A stretch of 10,778 nt of DNA from Caulobacteraceae bacterium. Lineage in GTDB: Bacteria > Pseudomonadota > Alphaproteobacteria > Caulobacterales > Caulobacteraceae. The DNA lies in contig JASLDZ010000033.1 in the NCBI GenBank assembly GCA_030151985.1, positions 1-10,778 of the forward strand, in the 5' to 3' direction. The notes beneath the pieces are model-generated. The model was not told where the DNA came from and searched no databases. It worked only from the letters and a program-made list of their open reading frames with translations. Shown piece after piece: positions 1-6,655 of the stretch; positions within the stretch are counted from its first letter, which is position 1; the number at the start of each line of letters is the position of its first letter. Both the position numbers and the translations under genes were made by a program.

Positions 1-521
1 GGGCAATGGCCGTCCGGGTCGAACCAGCCGCGCAGCTCCGCCAGCACCGTGTCGGCGAAGCGGGCGGGGTCGGCGGCGATCATCAGGTAGCGGGCGGTGG
101 CGAGCAGCGAGCCCGCGCCGCCCTTGCGCCGCTCGGGCCGCAGGAACAGCGAGCCGACCTCCGTCCAGCCCGAGCACTCGTTCACCAGCACCAGCACCTG
201 GTGGTCGAACCGCGTGCCCGTGGCCGAGGAGTGCTGGGCCAGCGTGGTGGCGCGGAAGGAGAAGAACGGCCGCTTCAGCCCGACGGCCGCCTTGACCCCG
301 GCGACGCCCTCGATGCGGCCGGTGTCGGTCTCCTCCAGCATCAGGGTGTACCAGGCCTCGACCGGCGCGCACTCGCCGGAGAAGCTGGCGGCGGAAACGG
401 TTAGGCGCTCGCGCAGCGTGGGCGCGTCCTCGGGCAGGCTCGTGAAGCCCCGCCCGGAGAGCACGGCCAGCTCCATCAGCGCGTCGAAATCGTCCGGCCC
501 CGCGGGCCTCACCACCAGCAT
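1..521 (-). CDS. astA: Arginine N-succinyltransferase, N-terminal part (cut by window edge)
   Basis: The enzyme transfers succinyl from succinyl-CoA to the alpha-amino group of arginine, the first step of the arginine succinyltransferase (AST) catabolic pathway; it acts in the cytoplasm. The translation opens MLVVRPAGPDDFDALMELA, followed by the family signature GFTSLP at residues 25-30 and a conserved GVAGVKAAVGL stretch at 72-82. SLFLRPERRKGGAGSLLATA at 124-143 resembles the GNAT acyl-CoA loop, and ELRGWFDPDGHC at 162-173 precedes the expected PFW. About 173 of the family's roughly 340 residues are present. The ATG at 521 fits the family N-terminus and an in-frame TAG lies four codons upstream. 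No convincing Shine-Dalgarno precedes it. It follows the GT26 gene after only 50 bases on the same strand, so read-through is possible, although the pathways are unrelated. Family assignment is confident; the missing half cannot be judged. Confidence 0.93.
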   Translation of the reverse strand, partial: MLVVRPAGPDDFDALMELAVLSGRGFTSLPEDAPTLRERLTVSAASFSGECAPVEAWYTLMLEETDTGRIEGVAGVKAAVGLKRPFFSFRATTLAQHSSATGTRFDHQVLVLVNECSGWTEVGSLFLRPERRKGGAGSLLATARYLMIAADPARFADTVLAELRGWFDPDGHC

Positions 522-571
522 GGCGGGGGTCTAGCCGAGCGGGAGCTTCGCCGTAACCCCCGGGGCCCGGC

Positions 572-1375
572 TCAGCGCTCCGACTGCGTGGCCATCAGCC
601 AGCTGGAGTGGACGTTGGTGGTCAGGTAGCGCCACAGGAGGCGGCGGGGCTCCAGCGCCGCCCGCCACGCCCACTCCAGGTTCATCGCCTGCAGCGCGGC
701 GGGGGCGCGGGCGACCTCTCCGGAAAGGTGATCGAACAGCCCGCCGCAGGTCCGCACCCAGGTCAGCTGGGGCAGCAGCGACTTGAAGCGGTGGGCGAGC
801 AGGATCTGGCGCGGGTTGCCCACCCCGATCCACAGCACGTCCGCGCCCGAGGCGGCGACCTCGGCCGCGACCGCCTCCACCTCGTCGTCCTTGAAGTAGC
901 CGTCGCGCGCGCCCGCGATCTGCAGGCCGGGGTGCAGCGCGCAGGCGCGGCGCACGGCCGCGGCGTTCGCCTCCGCCTTGGCTCCCAGCATGAAGAAGCG
1001 GATTCCGTGCCGCACCGCCGTGTCGGCGGCGTCGTGGAACCAGTCGGTGGTCGGCACCCGCTCGGGCAGCGGCCGCTTGGTGAACATGCGCGATCCGTTG
1101 ACCACGCTCATGCCGTCGGCGGCGATGTAGTCGGCCGCCAGCAGCGCCTCGCGGAAGCCGGGGTTGGAGGCGAACAGCGACATCACCTGCCCGTTCACCG
1201 TCGTGCCCACCTTCGGGGGGCCGCCGACGCCGGCCTTTCGGGCGGCGAAGTCGGCCGCCAGCCGCTCGCACAGCTCCGCCGCGGTCAGCCGGTCCACCGG
1301 CACGCCGCCCACGACCACGCGCTCGATCGGGGGGAGGGGAGACGCCGGGCGGTCCAGGGTCGCGGCGTCGCTCAT
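572..1375 (-). CDS. WecG/TagA/CpsF family (GT26) glycosyltransferase
   Basis: This 267-residue protein belongs to the WecG/TagA/CpsF family, whose members add a sugar (often N-acetylmannosamine or its uronic acid) to an undecaprenyl-diphosphate-linked acceptor at the inner membrane face. Visible family features are TTVNGQVM at 58-65, ADGMSVV at 86-92 with the conserved acidic residue D87, FFMLGAK at 127-133, LWIGVGNPRQ at 181-190, GGLFDHLSGEVARAP at 211-225 and NLEWAWRAALEPRRLLWRY at 232-250. The usual GxPxQE motif ends Q-I here instead of Q-E. Its ATG overlaps the stop of the upstream GT4 gene (ATGA), and a weak TGGAG lies 9 bases upstream, so translational coupling is likely. The Caulobacter holdfast enzyme HfsJ is in this family; membership does not prove the same role. 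Donor and acceptor are unknown. Confidence 0.93.
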   Translation of the reverse strand: MSDAATLDRPASPLPPIERVVVGGVPVDRLTAAELCERLAADFAARKAGVGGPPKVGTTVNGQVMSLFASNPGFREALLAADYIAADGMSVVNGSRMFTKRPLPERVPTTDWFHDAADTAVRHGIRFFMLGAKAEANAAAVRRACALHPGLQIAGARDGYFKDDEVEAVAAEVAASGADVLWIGVGNPRQILLAHRFKSLLPQLTWVRTCGGLFDHLSGEVARAPAALQAMNLEWAWRAALEPRRLLWRYLTTNVHSSWLMATQSER

Positions 1376-2511
1376 CGCGTGCGCTCCAGGTCGGCCAGGA
1401 TGGCGCGTTCGAAGCCGTCGATCATGGCGTCCAGGCTGAAGCGGCGCTCCACCAGCGCCCTTGCGGCCGCCCCAAGCCGCGCCCGCTCGGCCACATCGTC
1501 GCGCAGCCGCGCCAGCCCGGCGACCCAGAGGTCCGGGCGGTCGAGCGGGGCGAGCACGCCGGTCTCCGACCCGTCCGCGTCCACCAGCGTCTCGCGGTTC
1601 ATGGGGATGTCGCTGACCACCATCGGTAGGCCCGCGTTCATCGCCTCCAGCACGGCGTTGCTCTGCCCCTCGTAGAGCGAGCTCATCACGAACACGTCGG
1701 CGGCGGCGTAGAGGGCGTTCACGCCCTCGCGCTCGACGTTGCCGAGCAGGCGCACGCGGTCGCCGATCCCCAGTTCCGCGATCTTGGCCTCCACCTGCGG
1801 CCGCAGCTCGCCGTCGCCGCCCACCACCAGCAGCACGCCCGGCGTTTCGGCGACGCGTTCCAGGAGGTAGCCGTAGTTCTTCTGCGTCTTCATCCGCCCA
1901 AGCGCGAGCAGCACCACCGCGTCCTTCGGAAGGTCGAACCGCGCCCGCGCCTGATCCCGGCTCAGGGGCGAGGGCGTCCACTCGATGCCGTTGTGCACGA
2001 CCGAAAGCTTGTCGCGGTAGGCCTTCGGGTAGCCGTCGAAGCTGTGCAGCACCGCGTCGGACACGCAGACGATGCGGGTGTAGACGCCGATCGTCCCCCA
2101 CATCCGGTCGAGCAGGCGCATGGCGCGGCCGAAGGTGGGCCCCGGCGCCCGCTGCGAGGCGATGCGGACCTTCACCCCCGCGCTCCGCGCGGCCAGCGCC
2201 CCGAACACCGCGCCCAGCGGCAGGAAGCCCAGCACGGCGTCGGGCTTCGCCGCGGCGAGATGACGGCGAAGCGCCAGGAAGGTGCGGACGTACTCGGCCG
2301 GAGAGAGCTTCGGCTTCCTCGTCACCACCGAGACGTTCGGCTCGCCCGCGAAGGCCGGCGCTTCCTCGTAGAGGAACACCACCTCCGTCTCGTGGCCGCG
2401 GGCGCGCAGCCGACGCGCGACGCGCACCAGCGCCTCCTGCGCGCCGGCCACGTTCATGAAGGAGGCGACGCCGACGATCTTCAGCGGCCGCGCGGAGGGG
2501 GTGTCGCGCAT
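1372..2511 (-). CDS. GT4 family glycosyltransferase (GT-B fold)
   Basis: A 379-residue retaining glycosyltransferase that presumably moves a nucleotide-activated sugar to a growing envelope glycan at the cytoplasmic side of the inner membrane. The N-terminal half contains KIVGVASFMNVAGAQEALVRV (from residue 11), the acceptor-side Rossmann start with its glycine loop. The C-terminal GT4 donor domain starts near 170 with VVHNGIE (171-177), then LALGRMKTQKNYGYL (202-216), VGGDGELR (230-237), RVRLLGNV (252-259), and the EX7E pair E281/E289 in YEGQSNAVLEAMNAGLPMV. Length is normal and no key motif is missing. The start is fixed by the upstream stop, as TGA and ATG share one base. There is no strong Shine-Dalgarno, which suits translational coupling. 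It is the middle gene of the three-gene operon. Family is certain; the sugar and linkage cannot be read from sequence. Confidence 0.94.
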   Translation of the reverse strand: MRDTPSARPLKIVGVASFMNVAGAQEALVRVARRLRARGHETEVVFLYEEAPAFAGEPNVSVVTRKPKLSPAEYVRTFLALRRHLAAAKPDAVLGFLPLGAVFGALAARSAGVKVRIASQRAPGPTFGRAMRLLDRMWGTIGVYTRIVCVSDAVLHSFDGYPKAYRDKLSVVHNGIEWTPSPLSRDQARARFDLPKDAVVLLALGRMKTQKNYGYLLERVAETPGVLLVVGGDGELRPQVEAKIAELGIGDRVRLLGNVEREGVNALYAAADVFVMSSLYEGQSNAVLEAMNAGLPMVVSDIPMNRETLVDADGSETGVLAPLDRPDLWVAGLARLRDDVAERARLGAAARALVERRFSLDAMIDGFERAILADLERTR

Positions 2512-3545
2512 CAGATCCAGCCGGCCAGCTTGATGATGTCGACGGCGGGCGTGCCCAGGGGCGCGACCCGCGCCTCGCCCAGGATCAGCGCCGCCTCGTG
2601 CTGCGTCGCCAGCGCGCCGGGCAGCTTGTGTACGGCGTAAGCCCCGTCGAGCCGCGTCTCCAGGAACTGCGCCACGTCGTCCATGAAGGCCCGCGCCCGC
2701 GCCTTCACCCCTGCGTCGAGGTCGGACGGGGAGGGGGCGGCGGTGCGCACGATCTGGATCACGTCGAAGTCCAGGCAGTACGGGACGGCCTCGATGAACG
2801 GCTTGCGCGCATAGACGGCCTTGGCGCGGGCGAACAGTTCTGCGGTCGCCTTGTAGGGCATGCGTCCCGACGCCCAGTTCACCCAGTGCAGGTGCACCAC
2901 CCCGCCCACGTCCCCCGCGTCCGGGTCGTGGCGCAGGCGATAGAGCGCGCGGAAGAGCTTCTGCGCCAGATCGCTGCGGTAGCATTTCAGGAGGCCCGTG
3001 CGCGGGTCGATAACGCCATCGGCGGCCTGCAGCACGGCGGCCAGCGCCGGAGCGCCCTGCGCCCGCTGGGGCGCCAACCGGTGCAGGTTGAACAGGATCG
3101 AGGGCGCGCCGCCGACCCAGTGGCTGACGCGCCATCCGTGGTGGCTCCACTGCGCCGGCCACTTCGGCAGCCCCTCGGCGTGGAACAGGGCGCCCCAGTC
3201 GAAGCGGGGGGCGTCCAGCGCCTCGGCCGACACGTCGTGGCCGGCGTCCCGGTAGAGGGCGAGCGCGCCCAGCGCATAGGCGGTGAGGTGGACGATCGCC
3301 GGCGTCGCGTCGCTCGCGGCCACGTTGAGACCGCCCGCCAGCCGCCGGGTGCGGGTGAGCGCCGCGAACGCCTCCGCGCCCTCCCGCGTCAGCCGGTCGG
3401 CGCGACCCAGGAGCACCAGGCTGTAGACCACGTCGCAGGCGTCCTGCAGCGCCACCCCGTCGACGGGGGCGCCCTGCGTGACCAGGCGCAGCGCCGGGGC
3501 GTGATGCGTCTCGAGGTAGGCGAGGACCTTCTCGGGCTCGGGCAT
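2511..3545 (-). CDS. Uncharacterised protein at the head of a glycosyltransferase operon
   Basis: I do not recognise this 344-residue protein. It has no signal peptide or membrane segment and looks mostly alpha-helical. Clusters that look like active-site or binding patches are WSHHGWRVSHWVGGAPSI at residues 133-150, DPRTGLLKCYR at 180-190, HLHWVNWASGRMPY at 218-231 and PYCLDFDVIQI at 255-265, then H306, H316 and E317. The spacing of aromatic/His patches between helical stretches recalls alpha/alpha-toroid proteins (glycoside hydrolases, lyases, epimerases), but this is only an impression. It is the first gene of the operon and its stop overlaps the GT4 start by one base, so a role in making or trimming the same polysaccharide is a reasonable inference. 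The ATG at 3545 has a poor Shine-Dalgarno, and a small GC hairpin (3564-3577) lies just upstream of it. Coding status is confident, function unknown. Confidence 0.88.
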   Translation of the reverse strand: MPEPEKVLAYLETHHAPALRLVTQGAPVDGVALQDACDVVYSLVLLGRADRLTREGAEAFAALTRTRRLAGGLNVAASDATPAIVHLTAYALGALALYRDAGHDVSAEALDAPRFDWGALFHAEGLPKWPAQWSHHGWRVSHWVGGAPSILFNLHRLAPQRAQGAPALAAVLQAADGVIDPRTGLLKCYRSDLAQKLFRALYRLRHDPDAGDVGGVVHLHWVNWASGRMPYKATAELFARAKAVYARKPFIEAVPYCLDFDVIQIVRTAAPSPSDLDAGVKARARAFMDDVAQFLETRLDGAYAVHKLPGALATQHEAALILGEARVAPLGTPAVDIIKLAGWI

Positions 3546-3826
3546 GCGGGTCTCGGGATGGTCGCGAGCAGGCTCGCGGGGACGCTCCCGCAGATGCGAG
3601 ACGCTATTGTGCGATGCACACCCACGCCTCCGGGCGAGCCGCTTGTCAACCTGCGCGCTCGCCTCCGCCCGCCTGCGAAGGCCGGTTTCGCGCGGCAGGC
3701 GAGTCTCGCGGTCAAATGCACGCAGCCGCCAGGAAAAGGCGTAAAAAAGGCTTTAAGTCGGAAACGAAATCTGATTGCTTCCCATCGGCCGGGCGACCTC
3801 AGACGCGCCTCGGCTGACGGGTGTTC

Positions 3827-3838
3827 CACACCAGTGTG
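3827..3838. promoter_or_regulatory. Short dyad, possible operator
   Basis: CACAC-CA-GTGTG is a perfect inverted repeat of five-base arms around a two-base centre, inside the divergent gap between the polysaccharide operon and the RTX gene. Its position fits an operator for a dimeric regulator. A dyad this short can occur by chance, and no regulator gene is in the window. Confidence 0.2.
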
Positions 3839-3899
3839 CCAGTAGGCGTTCGCGTTCGGGTCCGAAGGCGGATCGTCGGTGCTGGTCGACAGGGGCGTA

Positions 3900-3919
3900 G
3901 GCCGCACGGGGGTGCGGCC
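3900..3919 (+). repeat. GC hairpin 1 in the RTX upstream region
   Basis: Perfect 8-base inverted repeat, GGCCGCAC / GTGCGGCC, with a GGGG loop. It is the first of three hairpins with GGCCGC arms between the AT-rich patch and the RTX start codon. Confidence 0.55.
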
Positions 3920-3933
3920 GCGTAGGAGCGTGA

Positions 3934-3952
3934 GGCCGCGCGGCGCGCGGCC
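3934..3952 (+). repeat. GC hairpin 2 in the RTX upstream region
   Basis: Perfect 8-base inverted repeat, GGCCGCGC / GCGCGGCC, with a three-base loop. It is the second of the three hairpins and lies 14 bases after the first. Confidence 0.55.
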
Positions 3953-4027
3953 GCGCCTTCACGCATGCGCCGCCGCCGGCCGTCGCCACGTCTGATCCCA
4001 TCCTTCCGGAACCGCTGTGCAGCAGGC

Positions 4028-4049
4028 CGGCCGCCTCGTGCGGCGGCCG
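4028..4049 (+). repeat. GC hairpin 3, directly before the RTX ribosome binding site
   Basis: Perfect 8-base inverted repeat, CGGCCGCC / GGCGGCCG, with a six-base loop. It ends two bases before the GGGGGA Shine-Dalgarno (4052-4057) of the RTX gene, so if transcribed it could affect ribosome access. Confidence 0.55.
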
Positions 4050-4062
4050 ACGGGGGACGGCG

Positions 4063-6567
4063 ATGGACATCTACGGCGACATGAATCCGGGCGACCTGAA
4101 CGACACGCTCGTCGGGACGGACGATCCGGACACCATCTTCGGCGGTCAGGGCGACGACTCCATCGACGGAGCAGGCGGCGCCGACAGCCTGGATGGTGGG
4201 ATCGGAAACGACACCCTGGTCGCGGGCCTCTATGACGGCGACACGCTGAACGGCGGGGCGGGAGACGACACCTACTATGTCGATGGCGGCGCCACGGCCG
4301 TGATCGTGGAGGCCGTCGGCGGCGGCACGGACACGGTGGTCACCCACAACGCGGGCGGCAACCTCAACGACTATGCGAACGTCGAGAACCTCACGCTCGC
4401 CGGCCCGACCAGCGGCGAGTTCGGCTACGTCGAGGGTGACGGCAACTCGCTGGACAACCTGATCACCAGCACCAGCGCTAATGTGCAGTACAGCGATCTG
4501 TACGGCTACGACGGGAACGACACCCTGGTCGCGGGCGGCTCCCTCGGCGCCTATCTGGACGGGGGGTCGGGGAACGACAGCCTGACGGTTCTCGTGGGCA
4601 ACGCGTCCCTCTACGGGGGGAACGACGCCGACACGCTGGACGCGAGCGCAGCGACGGGCCCTGTCACGCTCGACGGCGGGGACGGCGCCGACAGCCTGAT
4701 CGGAAGCGCGGCCGCCGACGACATCACCGGCGGCGCAGGCGCGGACACCATGACGGGCGGCGACGGCGCCGACGTCTTCCACCTCGCCTACGACGGCGCG
4801 GTCGACGAGATCACCGACTTCCAGGCCGCGCCGTTCGGCGTCGACGCCACGCGCGACGTGCTCGACATCTCGAGCCTGCTCTACAGCTTCAGCAACTACA
4901 TTTACGGCGACAACCCGTTCACCGAGGCGAACCCGCACCTGCAGTTCGTGCAGGAAGGCGCCGACACCGTGCTGCAGATCCGGCTGGACGGCACGGGCGC
5001 CTGGCAGGACTTCGTCAAGCTCGACGGCGTGACCGCCAGCGACCTCATCTCCAACAACCTGTCGCCGAACTTCTCGCCCTTCGGCAGCGAGAGCGCCAGC
5101 GCCGGCGGCGACGACGGCGACAACTACCTGCAGGGCTCGGCGCTGCCGGACGCGCTGTACGGCTACGGCGGAAACGACACGCTGGACGGCGGCTTCGAGG
5201 CCGACAGCCTCTACGGCGGCGACGGGAACGACGTCATCTCCGACTCCTTCGGCGAGAACCAGATCTACGGCGGCGCCGACAACGACATCGTCTATGGGCT
5301 GGGCAGCGACCTGCACGACCAGACCGTCTACGGCGGGGCGGGCTCGGACACCTTCGCGTTCGACGGCGCGGGCGCGGGCCATGTGCTGATCGCCGACTTC
5401 GAGGCGGGTCCGGGCGGCGACGTGCTGGACCTGCAGTCGGTTATCTACAGCCTGCAGGACTACGACGGCGGCAACCCGTTCGTGGAAGGCCGGCTGGTCT
5501 TCACCACCGACGGCGCCGACTCCGTCCTCAGCGCGGACATCTTCGGGAACGGCACGCTGACCGAGGTGACGCGCCTCGCCAACGTCGACTGGCACGCGCT
5601 GACGGCGGACAACTTCACCCCGGGCTATTCGATCGACGGCCACGGCGGGAGCTTCGTCGGCACCCCTGATCCGGACACCTACTACGGCGGCGTCAACGAC
5701 GACACGATCACCGGCGCGGCGAACTCCGACAGCCTCTACGGCGGGGACGGGAACGACAGCGTCGACGGAGGCGTGGGCGACGACTTCGTCTACGGCGGCG
5801 CGGGGGCCGACACGGTCTACGGCGGGGACGACAACGACGTCGTCGACGGCGGAGCGGGCGCGGACACGCTGTACGGCGGCACCGGGAACGACAGCCTCTA
5901 CGGCGAGGGCGGGTCGGACGTGGTCTACGGCGGGGGCGGGGACGACTACTTCCGCACCCTGACCGGCCAGGGTCCCGACACCATCTACGGCGGGGCGGGC
6001 ACGGACCTGCTCACCCTGGAGCGGACCGACGCCGCCGGCCCGCTGCACGTCGACCTGACGCTCTCCGGCCTGCAGTCGGTGGGCGACGGGACGCAGTTCT
6101 CCAGCATCGAGCAGATCCGCTTCGCAGGCGGTCTCGGCGCCGACTTCGCCCAGGGCGGGGACCTGGACGACGTGCTGAAGGGGATGGCCGGCGACGACAC
6201 CCTGATCGGGGGCAGCGGGAACGACATCCTGCAGGGCGGGGCGGGCCACGACAGCCTGACCGGCGGACTGGGGGGCGACACCTTCCGCTTCGACGGCCCG
6301 ACGGCGGGGTCGGACGACGTGGTCACCGACTTCACCTCGGGGACCGACCACGTCGCGCTGTCGAAGACGGGCTTCGGGATCACCAGCGTGGCCGACTTCG
6401 ACATCGTCACCGCCGCGGGCGGACCGACGGAGGCGAAGGCGACGCTGATCGTCGACACCGCGGCCCACACCCTCAGCTGGGACGCGGACGGGACCGGCGC
6501 GGGGGCGGCGACGCTCCTGGCGCACGGCGCCTTCACCACCAACGCGGGCGATTACCTGGTGTTCTAA
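4063..6567 (+). CDS. RTX (hemolysin-type) calcium-binding protein, probable type I secretion substrate
   Basis: An 834-residue acidic protein with no cysteine seen and few lysines, built from about thirty GGxGxDxux nonapeptides that bind Ca2+ and fold as parallel beta-rolls outside the cell. Blocks lie at about residues 14-75, 150-240, 353-430, 540-632 and 650-740. Residues 76-135 are the common RTX linker (GGGTDTV, NVENLTLAG). Two internal segments (about 255-345 and 450-525) with DVLD(I/L) openings resemble the type I secretion target module. The C-terminus repeats the pattern (DTFRFDG at 740, DVVTDFTSGTDHVAL, then SWDADGTGAGA) and ends in hydrophobic YLVF, typical of type I substrates. There is no Sec signal and no recognisable enzymatic domain, so a surface, matrix or adhesin role is likelier than a protease or lipase. 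GGGGGA upstream supports the ATG at 4063. No ABC exporter or membrane-fusion gene is in view. Confidence 0.95.
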   Translation: MDIYGDMNPGDLNDTLVGTDDPDTIFGGQGDDSIDGAGGADSLDGGIGNDTLVAGLYDGDTLNGGAGDDTYYVDGGATAVIVEAVGGGTDTVVTHNAGGNLNDYANVENLTLAGPTSGEFGYVEGDGNSLDNLITSTSANVQYSDLYGYDGNDTLVAGGSLGAYLDGGSGNDSLTVLVGNASLYGGNDADTLDASAATGPVTLDGGDGADSLIGSAAADDITGGAGADTMTGGDGADVFHLAYDGAVDEITDFQAAPFGVDATRDVLDISSLLYSFSNYIYGDNPFTEANPHLQFVQEGADTVLQIRLDGTGAWQDFVKLDGVTASDLISNNLSPNFSPFGSESASAGGDDGDNYLQGSALPDALYGYGGNDTLDGGFEADSLYGGDGNDVISDSFGENQIYGGADNDIVYGLGSDLHDQTVYGGAGSDTFAFDGAGAGHVLIADFEAGPGGDVLDLQSVIYSLQDYDGGNPFVEGRLVFTTDGADSVLSADIFGNGTLTEVTRLANVDWHALTADNFTPGYSIDGHGGSFVGTPDPDTYYGGVNDDTITGAANSDSLYGGDGNDSVDGGVGDDFVYGGAGADTVYGGDDNDVVDGGAGADTLYGGTGNDSLYGEGGSDVVYGGGGDDYFRTLTGQGPDTIYGGAGTDLLTLERTDAAGPLHVDLTLSGLQSVGDGTQFSSIEQIRFAGGLGADFAQGGDLDDVLKGMAGDDTLIGGSGNDILQGGAGHDSLTGGLGGDTFRFDGPTAGSDDVVTDFTSGTDHVALSKTGFGITSVADFDIVTAAGGPTEAKATLIVDTAAHTLSWDADGTGAGAATLLAHGAFTTNAGDYLVF
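5203..5757 (+). repeat. Near-identical 30-base DNA copies within the RTX coding region
   Basis: The 30 bases at 5203-5232 and at 5728-5757 differ at a single position. Both encode DSLYGGDGND in different RTX blocks. Shorter variants recur nearby, for example at 5884-5905. This points to repeat expansion or recombination between blocks and marks a place where short-read assembly could collapse or misjoin. Confidence 0.7.
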
Positions 6568-6598
6568 AGGAGCGCGGGCCCGCGGCGTTCAGGCGGCG

Positions 6599-6629
6599 TT
6601 CAGCGGCGACCGGCCACGGGTCGGCTGAA
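6599..6629. terminator. Hairpin between convergent genes, possible terminator
   Basis: TTCAGC (6599-6604) pairs with GCTGAA (6624-6629), and inside it CGACC (6607-6611) pairs with GGTCG (6619-6623) around a seven-base loop, leaving a two-base bulge. It sits between the stop codons of the RTX gene (plus) and the VanZ-like gene (minus), the expected place for a bidirectional terminator. No T-run follows on either strand, so it would be non-canonical. Just before it, the ten bases CGGCGTTCAG occur twice (6583-6592, 6594-6603). Confidence 0.35.
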
Positions 6630-6655
6630 GGACGCCGCCCGTCTCTGTCGTCTAG

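Larger units (their letters stand above)
3546..4062. other. 517-base divergent intergenic region
   Basis: This gap lies between the polysaccharide operon (leftward) and the RTX gene (rightward), so it must hold promoters for both. An AT-richer patch at about 3731-3779, including a run of six A, is the most promoter-like part, but I found no -35/-10 pair with good spacing on either strand. On the minus strand TTGACC (3715-3710) and TTGACA (3649-3644) look like -35 boxes without a matching -10. A 12-base dyad CACACCAGTGTG (3827-3838) could be an operator. Three GC hairpins lie at 3900-4049. No credible gene is seen here. Confidence 0.6.

Noticed and set aside
3802..3827. Minus-strand GGAAC-N17-CGTC as an EcfG promoter for the polysaccharide operon
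   Set aside because: The -10 box is off consensus at the key final T, and the start would lie about 250 bases from the gene. Too weak to list as a feature.
3826..3842. Sigma-54 promoter (TGGCAC) on the minus strand
   Set aside because: The -24 box TGGCAC is present, but the -12 position reads TGTGG instead of TTGCW.
3389..3907. Minus-strand ORF across the divergent intergenic region
   Set aside because: Part of it overlaps the 344-residue gene in another frame. The rest, although locally protein-like (DPNANAYWHTGVEHP), has no ribosome binding site and no family resemblance.
4008..4032. GGAAC upstream of the RTX gene as an EcfG promoter
   Set aside because: No GTT-type -10 box is found at 16 or 17 bases downstream.
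3799..6525. A 908-codon open frame antisense to the RTX gene
   Set aside because: Its translation is a Val/Ala/Arg/Asp-rich mirror of the Gly-Asp repeat codons on the other strand, with no recognisable domain. Long antisense frames are expected opposite GC-rich RTX repeats.
6583..6603. Doubled CGGCGTTCAG as a mobile-element target duplication
   Set aside because: The copies are one base apart with nothing between them, so no inserted element is present.
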